A stretch of 64,000 nucleotides of DNA from positions 62,001 to 126,000 of the forward strand of contig JAYWVB010000029.1 of NCBI GenBank assembly GCA_039881045.1, read 5' to 3'. The notes below the pieces were generated by a model. It was not told the DNA's origin and made no database searches. It saw nothing but the letters and a program-made list of their open reading frames with translations. Below are positions 1 through 11,688 of the stretch, in pieces (position 1 is the first letter of the stretch; each line of letters begins with the position of its first letter). Made by a program: the position numbers and the translations under genes. The DNA is from Chaetomium olivaceum. Its lineage: Eukaryota; Ascomycota; Sordariomycetes; Sordariales; Chaetomiaceae.

Positions 1-1
1 C

Positions 2-238
2 CATGACCCTACTGATGAGCCGACTGCCGAGGAGAAGTTCGATTGGAGTTTCAACGACGCCGACCTCCCCGTCGACACATGGAAGATTATGATGTGAGTT
101 CAAGAGGGTTTTCTCTTCTTTCTCAGCTCAATTGGCTAACCCGGTCATCACAGGTACTCGGAGATTCTCGACTACCACAACGTCGAGGCCGCCAGTGTCG
201 GACAAATGGAGGACCAGCAGCAGTTTATCGCACAATGA
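2..238 (+). CDS. HOG1: HOG1-type stress MAP kinase, C-terminal end (partial)
   Basis: Only the last two coding segments lie in the window: 2-93 and 154-238, joined across a 60-nt GT-AG intron (94-153) to a TGA stop at 236-238. The visible tail reads HDPTDEP, then [20 protein letters not shown], then YSEILDYHN. From family knowledge this is the conserved C-terminus of Hog1/OS-2/Sty1 p38-type MAP kinases, including the common-docking region. Such kinases act in cytoplasm and nucleus in osmotic and oxidative stress signalling and, in filamentous fungi, in dicarboximide and phenylpyrrole sensitivity. The kinase domain is upstream of the window, so catalytic residues cannot be checked. The tail ends in a Gln-rich stretch, which varies among orthologues. 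Confidence 0.85.
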
Positions 239-1249
239 GCCTCGAGCTGAAAGGTCCAGGGCCAACAATAGAGTCACAAAATACACTAGGACCGCCACGA
301 CGGGACAGAACCTAGGTGCTGTCATTGATGCTTGCCGTCTGCTTCTATCGGCGTTCGGAAGACGGGGAGGTAGTCTCCTTTTTGCTTCGTGTCCCAAACG
401 GAGGTGGTAAAGAAGAAAACGATTTGGGGTGGCGCGGAGCAGCGGCTCTTCTGCCGCTGGGGTTGTTTTGCTTGCTGGGCGGGAGTTTGACTATATCGGG
501 CAAGAGGGAGTCCTGGGAAAGGGTTGTGATCACCCGTTCGTCGAGACGGGGTGGTTATATACAAGGGGTCGCGTGGGTAACCAGCTGGGTAGTGGTTCGG
601 GGGACATGATTGATTCGCTCGGGCTCGGTTGGATTATATTGACGTGCATAATTATGAACTCGTTATCTGCTCCTTGGGGTCTTGGTCTATTGCTTGCTTG
701 CATACTCGCCTGGACGAATAAAACTGTGGTTTTCGTGACTTAGGTCTGGCCTCCCTATGTATGGTCCCTCCCAGCTAAGCTAGCAGTAGTCTTTCATTTC
801 TAGACTCGGAAACTCAAACTTAAAAAGGTCCAAAGAGCCTAACTCGGAAGGAAGCGAAAGCCCGTCTATTATGTGCGTCCCTTCCCAACCGCTGAGAACT
901 CGTCTTGTTATTTTTTTTTATTCTCTTTAATTTAATTCTTCTCTTGTCCCCCTTTTTCTTTTCCATCATTCGGATTTAGGTAAGTACTTGGGTTTTTTCA
1001 AAAGGAGGGCTGGCAAAAATATCGCAAATAGATTACACGACCCAACTCGGACCGGACAAACGGGCTTTGGTCATTCTCCAGGCCCGGCAGTATATGTCTT
1101 CCTACTGAGGAGGCGATAGACTAGGTTCACATCCCAACCACACTGCACCAGGAACGGTCTACCGTGGGATCTATTGAAGAGTGACGCGACTGCGACAACG
1201 CAGCCTATATAGTTGGTCTGGTTTCGACCATGGTTAGTTAGGTACATAC
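239..1249. other. Intergenic region downstream of HOG1
   Basis: No convincing gene is seen. The short open frames here have no recognisable domain. A T-rich tract lies near 908-960. A TAGGTACATA-type motif near 1237-1250 overlaps the edge of the LINE insertion. Confidence 0.6.
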
Positions 1250-1264
1250 ATACCTACTTGCTGT
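1250..1264. repeat. Left target-site duplication of LINE fragment (15 bp)
   Basis: ATACCTACTTGCTGT at 1250-1264 is repeated exactly at 2210-2224. The bases just outside differ on both sides (c1249/a2209 and g1265/c2225), so the duplication is exactly 15 bp. Confidence 0.85.
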
Positions 1265-2149
1265 GAGGGCCGGCTACAGAAGCAGGCCCTACAATCAGGG
1301 GCTGGGCCGGAGGCCGAGAGAATAACCACGGGGCATCTCATCACTGAGGCCTGCAATAAGGTCTACCGAAGGTTCAACAAGAGGAGGAAAACCCGAGGCC
1401 GGAGGCCCCGTCAGGGCCCGCAGAGCCCCACGCCCACTGAACTAGCCGCTAGTGTAGTGGCCCAGTGGGTCAACTACAAATGGAAGATCGGGGGGAAGGA
1501 TAGGGGGTCGAATACCAAGGAGGTGGTCGAACTGGCCTGGCAGGCCCGGTGGGAACAACAGAGAGCTAGTCAACAAAGTACTACTCGACAGAGGGTATTA
1601 AACAGGAGGATAGCCGACGAAGACCCCCCAGCCCTCTTATTTACCGACAAAGCTCTGATGAGACACGAAGGTCTTACAAAGGCGCAGAGCTCCCTCCTTT
1701 CCCAGGCCCGTATCGGGGATATAGGCCTCCGGGACTACCTGTTCAGGGTGAAAGTCCCGGAGGTCCGTACCCCCTATTGCGAGTGCGGGAGAGGCAGGGA
1801 GACAGTGGAGCACTTGGTGGTTTGGTGCCCCGACCCGCCGTTACAAAGGCCGTGGGACGGCAGAGAGATTCGGTCACATCGGGACCTACAAACCGTATTA
1901 CGGGGAGTAGGTGCCCGGAGCAGAAGATTTGTTAGGAAGGTCCTTGGCTGGCTGATGGACTCTGGCCGGCTACTGGAGTATAGCCTAGCCAGAAGGCTGG
2001 AGCTAGAAACAGTGGATGGGAGGGCTAGAGGGCACGGAGGCCGGCAAAGGGCCTCCTTTCTTTTGCAGTATGACGGATTCACAGATTGTTGTCTCAAAGT
2101 GGTAGACAGAGGTTTTTATCCGGCCTATACGGTACGGTTCCCTTTGTAA
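1259..2149 (+). pseudogene. C-terminal remnant of LINE ORF2
   Basis: The frame is open from the insertion edge at 1265 to a TAA at about 2147-2149. It has no proper start: the first in-frame start-like codon is a GTG at 1457. It encodes a basic segment (RRFNKRRKTRGRRPRQ), then a zinc-knuckle-like CxC-x8-H-x4-C region, then an Arg-rich tail. The frame is unbroken over its length, so the insertion may be fairly recent. It is not expected to encode a functional protein. Confidence 0.7.
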
Positions 2150-2209
2150 ATAGCAGTAGAAGGACCGGCGCGCCCCAGGGCATATCGGTGTAGGAAATAA
2201 ATAATAATA
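1265..2209 (+). mobile_element. 5'-truncated LINE retrotransposon fragment
   Basis: The insert runs between two perfect 15-bp duplications and ends in an A/T-rich tail of ATAATAATAA type (2194-2209), as expected of a LINE copy made by target-primed reverse transcription and truncated at its 5' end. Most of its length is one open frame that enters from the 5' break and stops at about 2149. Its C-terminal part has the pattern CECGRGRETVEHLVVWCP, the CCHC-like motif found after the RNase H region of Tad/I-type fungal LINE ORF2 proteins. No reverse transcriptase or endonuclease remains. The sequence differs from the longer LINE at 54.4-59.5 kb, so it is probably another family. Confidence 0.8.
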
Positions 2210-2224
2210 ATACCTACTTGCTGT
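2210..2224. repeat. Right target-site duplication of LINE fragment (15 bp)
   Basis: Exact copy of 1250-1264, directly after the A/T-rich tail. Confidence 0.85.
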
Positions 2225-2841
2225 CTCTTTCCCCGAAAAGCATAGATGGAAAACCGAACAAAGTCTTGATGTGAGTGGTCGGTCGCATGACGACGGTATG
2301 GACAAGGTGCGGAAAACAGGAGAAACCTCTAGATTTTGCAGCCAGTCCGGTATCTTAGTTATACTGATACTCTGTATTCCAAACCATCCGCCAACTGCAT
2401 CTGCCGCTTTGATATGTTCCCCCAGGCAGTAGTATCTGATGGGCCCAAGCACCCAACAACCGACCCATTACCACATAGCGGGTGTTTTAGGATCCCCTTC
2501 AGCCTCATGTTTCCACCCCCCACCACTAGGAGAAGAAGTGGGAGAGAAAGGAGGGGGTGTTAAACCTGATCCAGATTAAAAACCAGTCATCAGCCAACCC
2601 GTATTTCTATCTATCACCATCACACTATCACCCAAGTTTGTTGTTGCCAGACCATGATGACATGCCCTGTCCTGCCCTGCCCTGCCTGCCCTTTTGTGCT
2701 GTGCTGTGCTCCTCGGCCGCTATCCAAACCAACAACCACCCAAACCACGAAAACCGAACCACCAAACCGATCAGTCTATCAACCCCCTTCCTACATGAGC
2801 GCACCCAAGGTGCCATGTACAGTACAGTACACCACTCTTCA
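2225..2841. other. Intergenic region between the LINE fragment and AVL9
   Basis: No gene is supported. The stretch contains CCTGCC-type simple sequence near 2664-2690 and GC-poor DNA. It is probably the 3' flank of AVL9. Confidence 0.5.
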
Positions 2842-5800
2842 TCACCTCCCCCACGCCCCCTTTACCTCACCCGCCTCAGCAGCGGCCGGATTGCGGGGCA
2901 ATAACGGCGGGGACGGTTCCGGGTCCGAGTCTGAATCCGAGTCTGGGTCTGCCCGTATCGCCGGGACCGGCTTGCGGGCAAAGGCCGATTTTGCTTGTCC
3001 ATGGTGGTCGTCATCGTCCGTCTCGTCTTCCTCCTCTTCCTCGTCCTCCTCTGGTTGTTTCTTCTGTCGCAAGGGTAGGTCGGTTCGGTTGGGTCCATCG
3101 CCCCCTGCTGGTTCTGTCGTCTGCGGTGCCGGTGAGGGTGTAAGAGACGGTGGGGGAGGTGGAAGGGGAGACACAGCCGGGGCTGCGGCTGGGGTCGAGG
3201 CCGGAGCAGCATCAGCGCCGGCAGCAGCCGCGCCAAACCCATTCGTCTTCACACCACCACCGGCCACGGCAGCAGCCAACGGCACCGTGCTCCCCGCCCC
3301 CATCCCCCCAACCGGCCGGCGGCCAACAACCCCCCTCCCCGGCGAAGAAACAGGCGACAACTCAAACCCGACTCCGACGACCCCTTCACACTCCCCGCCC
3401 TCCCACCACCACCACTAGCACCACCGACGCTACCCCCAACCCCAGTAGCAGAGCTACCATCCCAAACCACCGACTCCCCACTCAGCACACTCCCCCGCCT
3501 CTCATGCAGCAGCCCCTTGCCCGCGGCCCGGTTGCCGCCCGACATGACCGACTCCGACTCCGAGTCCGAGTCCCCTGCATCATGCGTGCGTCCAGACGCG
3601 AGCGGGAGCGCGTCATACCCGCCTCCGCCTCCTCCTCCGCCGCCGATGCCACCGATGCCACTACCTCCTCGATTCTTGTTGTTATTGTTATTGTTGTTGT
3701 TGTTGCTGCTGCCGCCCCGCCCCCACGCGGCGCTCCACCCGCCGGAGCTGTTCCGCGGGGAAGAAGGCGTGGTATTGTTAGTGTTATTGTTGGTGTTAGT
3801 GGTTGAGCGGTTGTTGCCGCCTCCCCCCCACGCGGCGCGGCGCTTCTCGCCGGCCCAGGCGGCCCAGCTGTTGACGAAAGCGCCGGCTTTGCTGCCGACG
3901 GCTTGCATGGTCTGTTGGGCCTTGGCGAGGTCTGGGGCCGGGGCGGTGCCGTTCTTTTCGCCGTTTTGTGGATGGCTACTGGCGGTGGGGGTCGTTGCGC
4001 CCGATTTAGATGGTTGGTTTTGGGTGTGTTGTTGCTGTTGCTGTCGTGTGTCTCCTCGGCTCGCCTCCTCTGCGCCTCCCTGAGCGCTTCCATATCCGAG
4101 TACAGCTTCCCGAACAGGGTGCTCGCCTTCTCCCTGCCGGCGGCCAAGTTCCGGCCGAGCACCTCGCGCCCCTGGGCGAAGCGCTCATCCCAGTGCAAGT
4201 CCTGTACCTGCTGGGTGATGCGGCGCTGGATGTCGTCGATGGTCAGGCCGCCGGCGCACGGGTGCTTAGGCTCGACAACGTCGAAAAGGTGTGAGTCGGT
4301 GTGGGCATTCCAGAGGCGGAAGTTTTCGGTGCGGGACCAGGCGTCGACAAAGTCCGGGGCGAAGTCGGCCGAGGGGTCGCCGTCGATGTCCGGGAGGAGC
4401 ATGCGCGGGTTATGGGCGTGGCGGGCGAGGTGGGCACGGTACTTTACCGAGGAGATGAGCGACAGAAGGTATTCCTCGAATTGCACGCGGATGAACTCTT
4501 CACTGCCGACGTAGCCCATGGTCTTGGGGCGGGAGGGGTTCGCGTCGTCCCACGTGTCGTTGACATTTTGCGTGATGAAGTCAATCCAGCGGCGGTCGGG
4601 GGTCGAGAGCTGTAGAGCGGCTTTGAGGGAGGGCGATGTCACGTTGATGGTGTCCTCGTCCAGGTTGATCAGGATATCGCTGTAGCGGTCTTTTTGTTGT
4701 AGGAGGAGCGAGTTGGTGCTGCCGACGATGTAGGACTTGGTGCCGAAGTCGGCGAGGACGTCGAGCTGCTGGAGGGGGGTGTAGGGGCCGAACAGACTTC
4801 CCTGATGCGCGCGTGAGTAAACAAACTAGAAGGCCATGGCCCCTAACCTAAGGGGCCTGTCCAGGGGGTGGTCCCGCATACCTTGCCGAATATTTGCAAC
4901 GGCAGCCCCATATATGACAACAACGAATTCCGGTCGCTTGTCCTCAAGCTCGTCGGCGTCGACAGGCTCTTCTCGTAGTTATCCAGCTCCGGCCCGGCCG
5001 AGTCCTGTAGGTTGTGGAGGAGCCGGGGTATCAAGGAGATGAGGGAGAACTGTGTCAGACAGAGACGCTCACAGCGAGTGCCGAAGAAAAGCATCTGCAG
5101 CACAGTCTCACGGATCAGCAACCTACAACCATACGTCACACCCGCCCAGAAAGTGGTCCCATACCTTTGGCTGCAGCAGACAGCACTTCAACAGCACCAG
5201 CGTCTGCCACCTAAACTCGCGCACCAGTTCCCTCAGACTCAAGCCCAGATACTGATCGCGATCCTCATCATCATGCAACAACCCCCTGGCCTTCTCATCC
5301 GCCAAACTCTCCTGAAAACGGCGCAGGATCTCCACATCCGTAAACTCCCTCTGAACAAACCAGGCCTTGGTAACCACACTCAGCCGCTCGCGCAGCATGC
5401 CAAAGTGCTGGGGGCTGTCGGCGATGACGACAACGGCCTTTTGTACCGTGGAGCGGGTCACCTCAGCGGGCCGGTTGAGCAGCTGCGAGGCGTCCATCTG
5501 GCGGGTGCAGGAGATGCCGAAGAGCGAGGTGGCGGGGGCGGAGTCGGTGGCCGGGCGGAGGAGCGTGAAGTAGGAGAAGTCTTCGGTTAAGCTGGATGTA
5601 GGGGGGGTATCATGTTAGACAGATGGATGGTGTGGTGTGGTATTATAGCATCCAGCATGCTATCTAGGTACGCAATGGTAGTAGTGGTAGGACTTACGCG
5701 TGGGCGCCATCGCTCAGAGCCATGAAGGGCAACAGGGTCCAGTCGTACTCGGCGGCCGGATCACGGCCTTCTTCGACACCGAACCATCTCTCCACCTCGG

Positions 5801-5894
5801 GGCCGCGCGCATGGTGGAAGTCGACGACGGAGACGAGAGGGACAAAGGCGTCCTTGGTGCCCTTCTCCGTCGTCGGCGTGGGCGGGACGGACAT
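2842..5894 (-). CDS. AVL9: Avl9-type late secretory pathway protein (DENN-like), with frame breaks
   Basis: Four exons read leftward from ATG 5894: 5698-5894, 5165-5591, 4882-5094 and 4801 downward. All introns are GT-AG and phases match. The N-terminus (SVVDFHHARGPEVE, then LLPFMALSDGAH), LFGISCTRQ, and the start of exon 3 (MLFFGTRCERLCL) follow the Avl9 family. Family role: exit of cargo from the Golgi to the plasma membrane; it is a DENN-related fold. In exon 4 the frame is clear to about 4080 (EALREAQRRRAEE). It then continues in another frame from a CAG/CAA tract near 4050-4075, giving QQTMQAVGSKAG and NSWAAWAGEKRR, a typical Avl9 tail. No splice pair explains this. Near 3380 the frame may change again into an acidic tail ending at 2842; the alternative stop is 3249. 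The 3' end is uncertain. Confidence 0.8.
3665..3717. repeat. Trinucleotide microsatellite (TTG/TTA) coding for poly-Asn in AVL9
   Basis: A tract of TTG, TTA and CTG triplets. On the minus strand it reads as a run of about nine Asn codons in the Gly/Ser-rich Avl9 tail. Such tracts vary in length and may cause the uncertain reading frame here. Confidence 0.75.
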
Positions 5895-6793
5895 GGTAGA
5901 TACTCAAATAGAGTATCTCTGGTGTATATAATCCCGTCTGATCTGATCGGATCTGAATCTACCTTCCTAGGTAAAAGGTACCCAAGGTCCACGGGTGGGT
6001 CACTGAGCGTGGCGGGCTTCCGTCTCTTTCGTTGGATGTTCCCGTGGACCTGCTCCCAAAACAATTGGCGATTGTGTTTTGGGCTCCCGTCTTGTGCGGC
6101 GCCGATCTGGTCAATTGTCGCCTTGGTTGAGTTCGGGATGGAGGAACCCTAGAACCTTGCGGGCGCCGAGTCGGAGGGGTTGCCAAAATTACAGCGGGGA
6201 CTTGGTAAGTCACTGCAGTGCAGCAGTAGCAGGGGGTGGTATCAGGGTGGTATTGGAGTGGTGCTGTGGGAACCGACGAGGGGCAGCACCGGGACTTGTG
6301 GACTGGGACTTGGACTTGGAGCCTGTCTGTCGATAACGTTAAACACAAAAAAATCAAGTTGACGAGGAAAATCCCTAGATGCAAAAAAAACAAGGAACAA
6401 AACTGGAAAATGTCAAGGACCAACTGCCAAGGCGCATGTCTCGTGGCAGAGGCGGTCAGCAAGGTCGGCTGGCCCTAGCACCAGGCCGCAGAAGCCATCG
6501 ACAGACAGTGGGTGTGAGTGACGTGCGAAATCGAGACTGGCTGCTTGGCGTTTGTGTGTTTCACTGCCGGCATCGCTGCAACCCTCTGATTGGCGATGGG
6601 GGGCCTTCAATTGACAAGGCGGGCGGGCAAGGCCAAGTACGGAATACTGTGTAATTACGCAGTCGTGAATCCAGTATTATTACCAGCCAACCAGCCAACC
6701 AGCCAACCAGGTATTTATTTATTTAATCTTTTTGACCGTCCTGTCTTCTCTCTTCGGACGCCAATATCCGTCCAGACAGCCGTCCCAGCCAGT
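5895..6793. other. Intergenic region: AVL9 promoter and NMA111 3' flank
   Basis: About 0.9 kb with no supported gene. It contains A-rich runs at 6345-6395 and a CCAACCAG short tandem repeat at about 6682-6707. Confidence 0.6.
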
Positions 6794-9700
6794 TCAGCTT
6801 TCCAGCGCTGACACACAGACACACAGACACACTCCGAGCCGTAGTAATAATACACTTAACCACACACATCGGCATCCACATCCATATCCGTAATCTCTCA
6901 CCAGCCGACGACCCAACCACGCCGTCGGGTCCCTCGCCCTGGATCACCTTGCCGCCCTCGTACGTGACGCGCCGCCAGCCGCACTCCTCCTTGGGGTCCT
7001 TGATCAGCTCCATGGTCGGGAAGTAGTGGTCGTTCTTCTTCATCGTGACCACCCACGGGACGCTGTCGAACGACATGGCCCTGAGCCGGAAGTCTGTTGT
7101 TGTAATCTTTGTCAGCAACTAACCACTTAACTCATGTCGCCAAGCTAGGCGACGAGAGAAGATGGAAACGATAGAAACAAACTTACAGGTATTATCCGGA
7201 ATCTTGATAACCTCCGCCAAGAACGCCTCCAGATCCGGCGTCGGCTTGCCATTGACATGCGTGATGAAGTTGGTCGGCGCCAGCCCATACTGGTACGAGG
7301 GCGAGCCGCGCGTACGGGCCGAGACATAGACCTCGCTGAACAGCTTGCTGATCTGCTGGCGGACGGCGTGGTGGGGCGCGTGGAAGATGGCGCCGCAGAA
7401 GGACACCGCCCTTGTAGTCTCGACATCATCAGCCGCTACCGTGTCCAGCTTCAGGCTCAGCTCCTCGCAGTTGCGCACGATGACGGCGTCTAGCTGCTCA
7501 TGCGAGTACATGACGTCCAGGTCCGAGATCCTGGTGATGATCTTGCCGTTGAGGGACAGCACCACGTCGCCCTCGAGGAGCGCCGCCGCGCCCTCTTGCT
7601 CGTTGCGCTCAAACGTGCGCTTGGTCACCATGAAGAGCTGGTGGTGCGCCGTGTTGGCCACCGAGACCTGCTGGATCCACTCCTCCGACACCCCCATCAG
7701 TCGCGCCTGCGACATCTGGATGGCCCGGAACTCCACCGAGAGCATCCGGAGCTTGGGGTCGAGACCCCGCTGGATCTGCTCCACCACGGGTAGCAGCGTC
7801 GGGGTCGCGAGGCCGAGATGATACTCTTCGTCGCGGTGCGTCGACGGGTTGCGCTCGCCGAGGTACGTCAGCCAGAGCGCCTGGACGGTGCCGTCCTGGG
7901 CCACCAGCACACCGCTGCCGCACTGCCCGCTAAGGCTCGTGTCGACCGTGATGGCGTCCACATTGACGGCCCGGTACCTGGGCGCCCCCGAGTTGGCCGG
8001 GATGGTCACGGCAAAGATCTCGGTGACTGTGGTCGCTGCGTGCACAATGCGCCCGATCCGGTTGTAGCCGATGAAGTAGGTCGAGGCGCCCTGCGTGATC
8101 TCCTGGGAGCTGAGCTTGGCGCTGAGAACGGGGGCGTCAACCAGCTTCGGGTCATACTGGATGATGGCATAGTTTTGCAACGGGTGGAGGAACACGACCT
8201 TGCCCTCGACGACAATGGAATCAGCGATCGTGATGGTGATGTCGCAGAGATCATACGGGACAATAGCCCTCGATATCACCACGAGGCCCTTGTCCGCGTC
8301 GATGACCAGCCCCATGCCCCACTTGCGGTTCTTGGGGAACCCGTCAAGCTTGACCGGCATGACGCAGCTAACGTGCACGAAACTCCGGACCAGGTCGGCA
8401 ACGGCGGGGTGCGATGTGTGCTCGAGCTGGATGAAGTCCGCCTTCCTAGGTATCGGTGCAACCGGCGGGAGAGGGTCTGCGAGGTTGGTGAAGTCCCACA
8501 GCCCGGTCTCGTCGTTCCTGACAGCCAGCTTCATCTTCTTAGACCAATGCCTGTCGATGTGCAGGATCGTGGTGTTAAGAGTGTGAAGGTCGCGCAGGTG
8601 CTTGTACGTGACCACCACACGAGCCTTGTCAGGGATGCCCTTCATCACTTCAATAAACGTCTCGAGATCTGGCGTCTTCTTATGGTCGACCGTCAGGATA
8701 AGCCATCCATTATCGGCATTATCGAACCGGAACGACCCGCCAGCCTCGCACACAAAGACACCCTTGCAGGCGACGCCGTATAGACGCGCCTGTTGGTACG
8801 AGAGGCTGTGGAAGCTCCCGCCGGCCACCGAGACGAAGCGGTCGGGGGTGATGCTGTGCAGGTCACCGACCTCGATCTTCACCTCGATCTCCTCACCGCC
8901 GCGGAGCAGCAGGAGCTTGACGGGCTTGCCAACGCTTGAGTCCAGGATATCGTCCAGGCGGATGAACTGGGTGAGCAGCTCGCCGTTCACCTTGATCAGG
9001 ACATCACCCTCCTCGGCCTTTTTGTGCGACGGGCCGTCGGGCAGGACAATCTCGGCAACCAGCATGTTGGTCTCTTTGGGGAAGGCCTTGCGGATCTGGG
9101 CCTCCCACTCCGGGGTCAGGCCGAGCCTCCGGCACTCGTCGAAGGGCTTCAGCACAAACTGGCATTGGATGTCACCACGGGTAATCGGCTTCCCTTCCTG
9201 CAGGCACTTCAACGCCCGTAGCGGTCGGTCGAGCGGCAGGAAGTAGTCGGTCGCGGCACCATCTGCTCTCCCCCAGCCTGCAGCGCAACCGCGTACCCGT
9301 CCATGTTGACAACCGGGGAGCCCGAACTACCACCGCTGGCTGCTGCGCTGGCCTGGTAGTAGCACGTGTTGAAGTCGCTGTATCCCTCGCCGTATTCCGG
9401 CGCGTTGCGATCCAACCTGCTGATGACACCGGACAGAATGCTGAGCTTCTCGCCGGCGTCGTTGCCGACTACCCGGATCTCAATGCCGACCTTGGCGAGG
9501 TCCGGCCGCAGCGGTAGCGCATCCACGGGCATGTACTTGATCGCCTTGGGGTCGAACTTGAGAATGCCAAAGTCGTGGACGGGGTCGCGGTAGACCGGGT
9601 ATGCGTCGACCTCCTCGTGGTTGTCGAAGATGCAGTAACCCCAGAAGGGGCCCGAGCCAACAACGTGGCGGTTTGTCAGGATGTATCTGTATTGCCCATT

Positions 9701-10109
9701 AGCTTGCATTCGTACCGTACAGTGCAGCACCGTAACGGCACGCGACCTACCCTCTCTCAGCATCGACAACGAAACCCGTCGCCTCGCTTGTCAAGGCCGG
9801 GTCTGTGTCGAACGAGCAGGTCTGACAGAATCTAATGGACACAACATTTCGAACAACACTTTGGATTGTAGCCTGCCACTCGGCCGTGTCCGGACCGGTG
9901 GGGAGGACGGCCGGCAACCTCGCCTCCTCGTACTCTTCGAGCTCGCCCCCGAACTCGCCCTCGAACTCGTCTTGGTTGTCGGGGGTGTTATCGGCAGCGG
10001 GTGCCACCTCGCCGTTGGTGCGGTGGTGCTTGGGATGGCGGCCATCGACAGTATGGGGCGGCTCCTTGCGCTTGGAGCGGGCGGCGATCGGGCTGGTGGT
10101 GCCGTTCAT
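6794..10109 (-). CDS. NMA111: Nma111-type nuclear HtrA-like serine protease, one frame break
   Basis: Exon 1 is 9751-10109 (ATG 10109), exon 2 is 7187-9686, and exon 3 begins at 7093. Introns 9687-9750 and 7094-7186 are GT-AG with matching phases. A basic N-terminus (RSKRKEPPH...PKHHR) resembles a nuclear signal. The protease domain keeps its triad: His in TNRHVVGS, Asp in PVHDFGIL, Ser in [13 protein letters not shown]-type repeats follow ([20 protein letters not shown]). The family degrades pro-survival factors and takes part in lipid homeostasis and apoptosis-like death. The frame breaks at a run of five C (9270-9274) right after LQAGG; downstream it resumes as [20 protein letters not shown]. 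The end is best explained by an intron (6808-6901) and a 14-nt last exon (6794-6807), giving about 1021 residues, close to the family length. Without it the frame stops at 6723. Confidence 0.88.
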
Positions 10110-11688
10110 GGTTCCGGTCGGGTCGGGCGAGTCGCTGATGGGAACAGCGGGCGCGGGCGCGGGAGATGGAGCAGAAGCAGTTGTTGATGAGGCAGTCTGG
10201 ATGGGGCACGTAGATGAGAGTAGAATAGAAACGGGCCGCGAGGGAAGACGGGCTGGAAAAGCTGATGCTAGTGCGGTTGCACAGCGGCGGCACAGGGGAT
10301 CGCGCTGTGAAGCGGAAAGTAGTACCAACAACGGTACTCTTCCTAGTCCTAGTCAAGTTTGCGGCGAGGGAGCTGCTTGTGGTTATGCGCAATGTCCGGC
10401 AAGAAAAGAGCGCTGGGCGCATTCACTATCGCAGGTGCGCGCTGGACTGCCGCACATTTATATGCGCGATGGTGGGGAGAAGGTCTTGGTTGCGAATGGA
10501 TCAGACTTGGTCCCGATGTGCCAGAGCCAGAGCCAGAAAGGTCCACGAAATCTCGGTGCTTGCCTTGCCAGGCACGGCTTGCGCCTCGCAGTCAGCGGAC
10601 GGGTCGGCCACCCGATTGGCGGGGTGCAGGACAGGGGTATGTTATTACCGCGATACAGAGATATCTAATAACCAAGTCGAGATGCCGTGGCATTAGCAAC
10701 CAACATTGAAAGGGGCTCTTTGTGTCAAGCTTTGCTGCAAACAAGTTAATTTAACAAGCCATTGTAACCTCAGACTGATTCATGCCTTTTGAGTTGTTTG
10801 ACACAATATCATCGAACGTATCGAAGACATCCGCTCCGTCTTTTTCATGTCGCATACGACCCCGATTGATGAATTTCCCCACTAACCCAATCACCCAAAC
10901 TCAACAACCGTGTTTCACAATCAACTGAGCCTTCAAACTCACGTCAGCCACCCATATCGGCAAAGGCACAGCAAGATCCAGACGGGCGGGCGGGCGGTTT
11001 GTTTTGTTTCATAACAGAGGCGTGGTACAGCGGCCATACCTTGATGGTTAATACCTTGATGGGTAACTCGCACTGCGTCATCGACGACCCTGGCAGTAGT
11101 TCAACAAATAACCGGGGGTCTTGTATCGCATTGATATAAGGTAGATAACTACAGAAAACTCCCATCTATAACTCTCATGATTAATGCCGAGGATCAACGC
11201 CGAGAACAGAGTGAGGAGAGACAGCAGCTACGATCTATAGAGGGAGGAAATGCCCCTAAACCCCAGAAACCAACAAGAACAAGAGACTTGGCTACCGAGC
11301 CAGTGTACAATGTCTAGGTATGTCGTTAGGTATGTAGCCCACCCAGCATAGGGAAAACGCCAGAGATGCCCCTCCCAACCGTCCTCAATTATCTCCGGGT
11401 ATCAGATACATAATCTCAGTACACCAAGCCCCAGGCAACGCAACATACCTAACGATGCCAATGCCATTCCCAACCAAAGCGGAACCGACAGCAGTGAGCG
11501 GGAAGGAAAAAGGAAAAAGAGGAAGGCAACGAAACGCAAACCATGCATATGAATACATAGAGACATGACCCATGAACAACCACAACAGCTCTCCGCGGTC
11601 AACACCCCCCCTCCTCTCCCCGACCACACTCCCCAACCTAGCCAACCACCTCACCCAGCACCATCCATCCACCTACGTGCGCACCCTC
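10110..11688. other. Intergenic region: NMA111 promoter and DnaJ-gene 3' flank
   Basis: About 1.6 kb without a supported gene. It is AT-richer around 10690-10930 and 11180-11560. Short TAGGTATGT motifs occur at about 11318-11336. Confidence 0.6.

Noticed and set aside
3249..3908. Asn/Gly-rich open frame on the minus strand as a separate gene
   Set aside because: It continues the AVL9 exon 4 frame after the frame change (AQQTMQAVGSKAG) and starts inside it; it is not a separate gene.
4085..4115. GT-AG intron to explain the AVL9 frame change
   Set aside because: A donor at GTACTC with an acceptor near 3990 fits the phase, but it would delete the conserved YSDMEALREAQRRR segment.
7818..8783. 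Long antisense frame over NMA111 (plus strand)
   Set aside because: It is a mirror frame caused by high GC3 in the real gene on the other strand.
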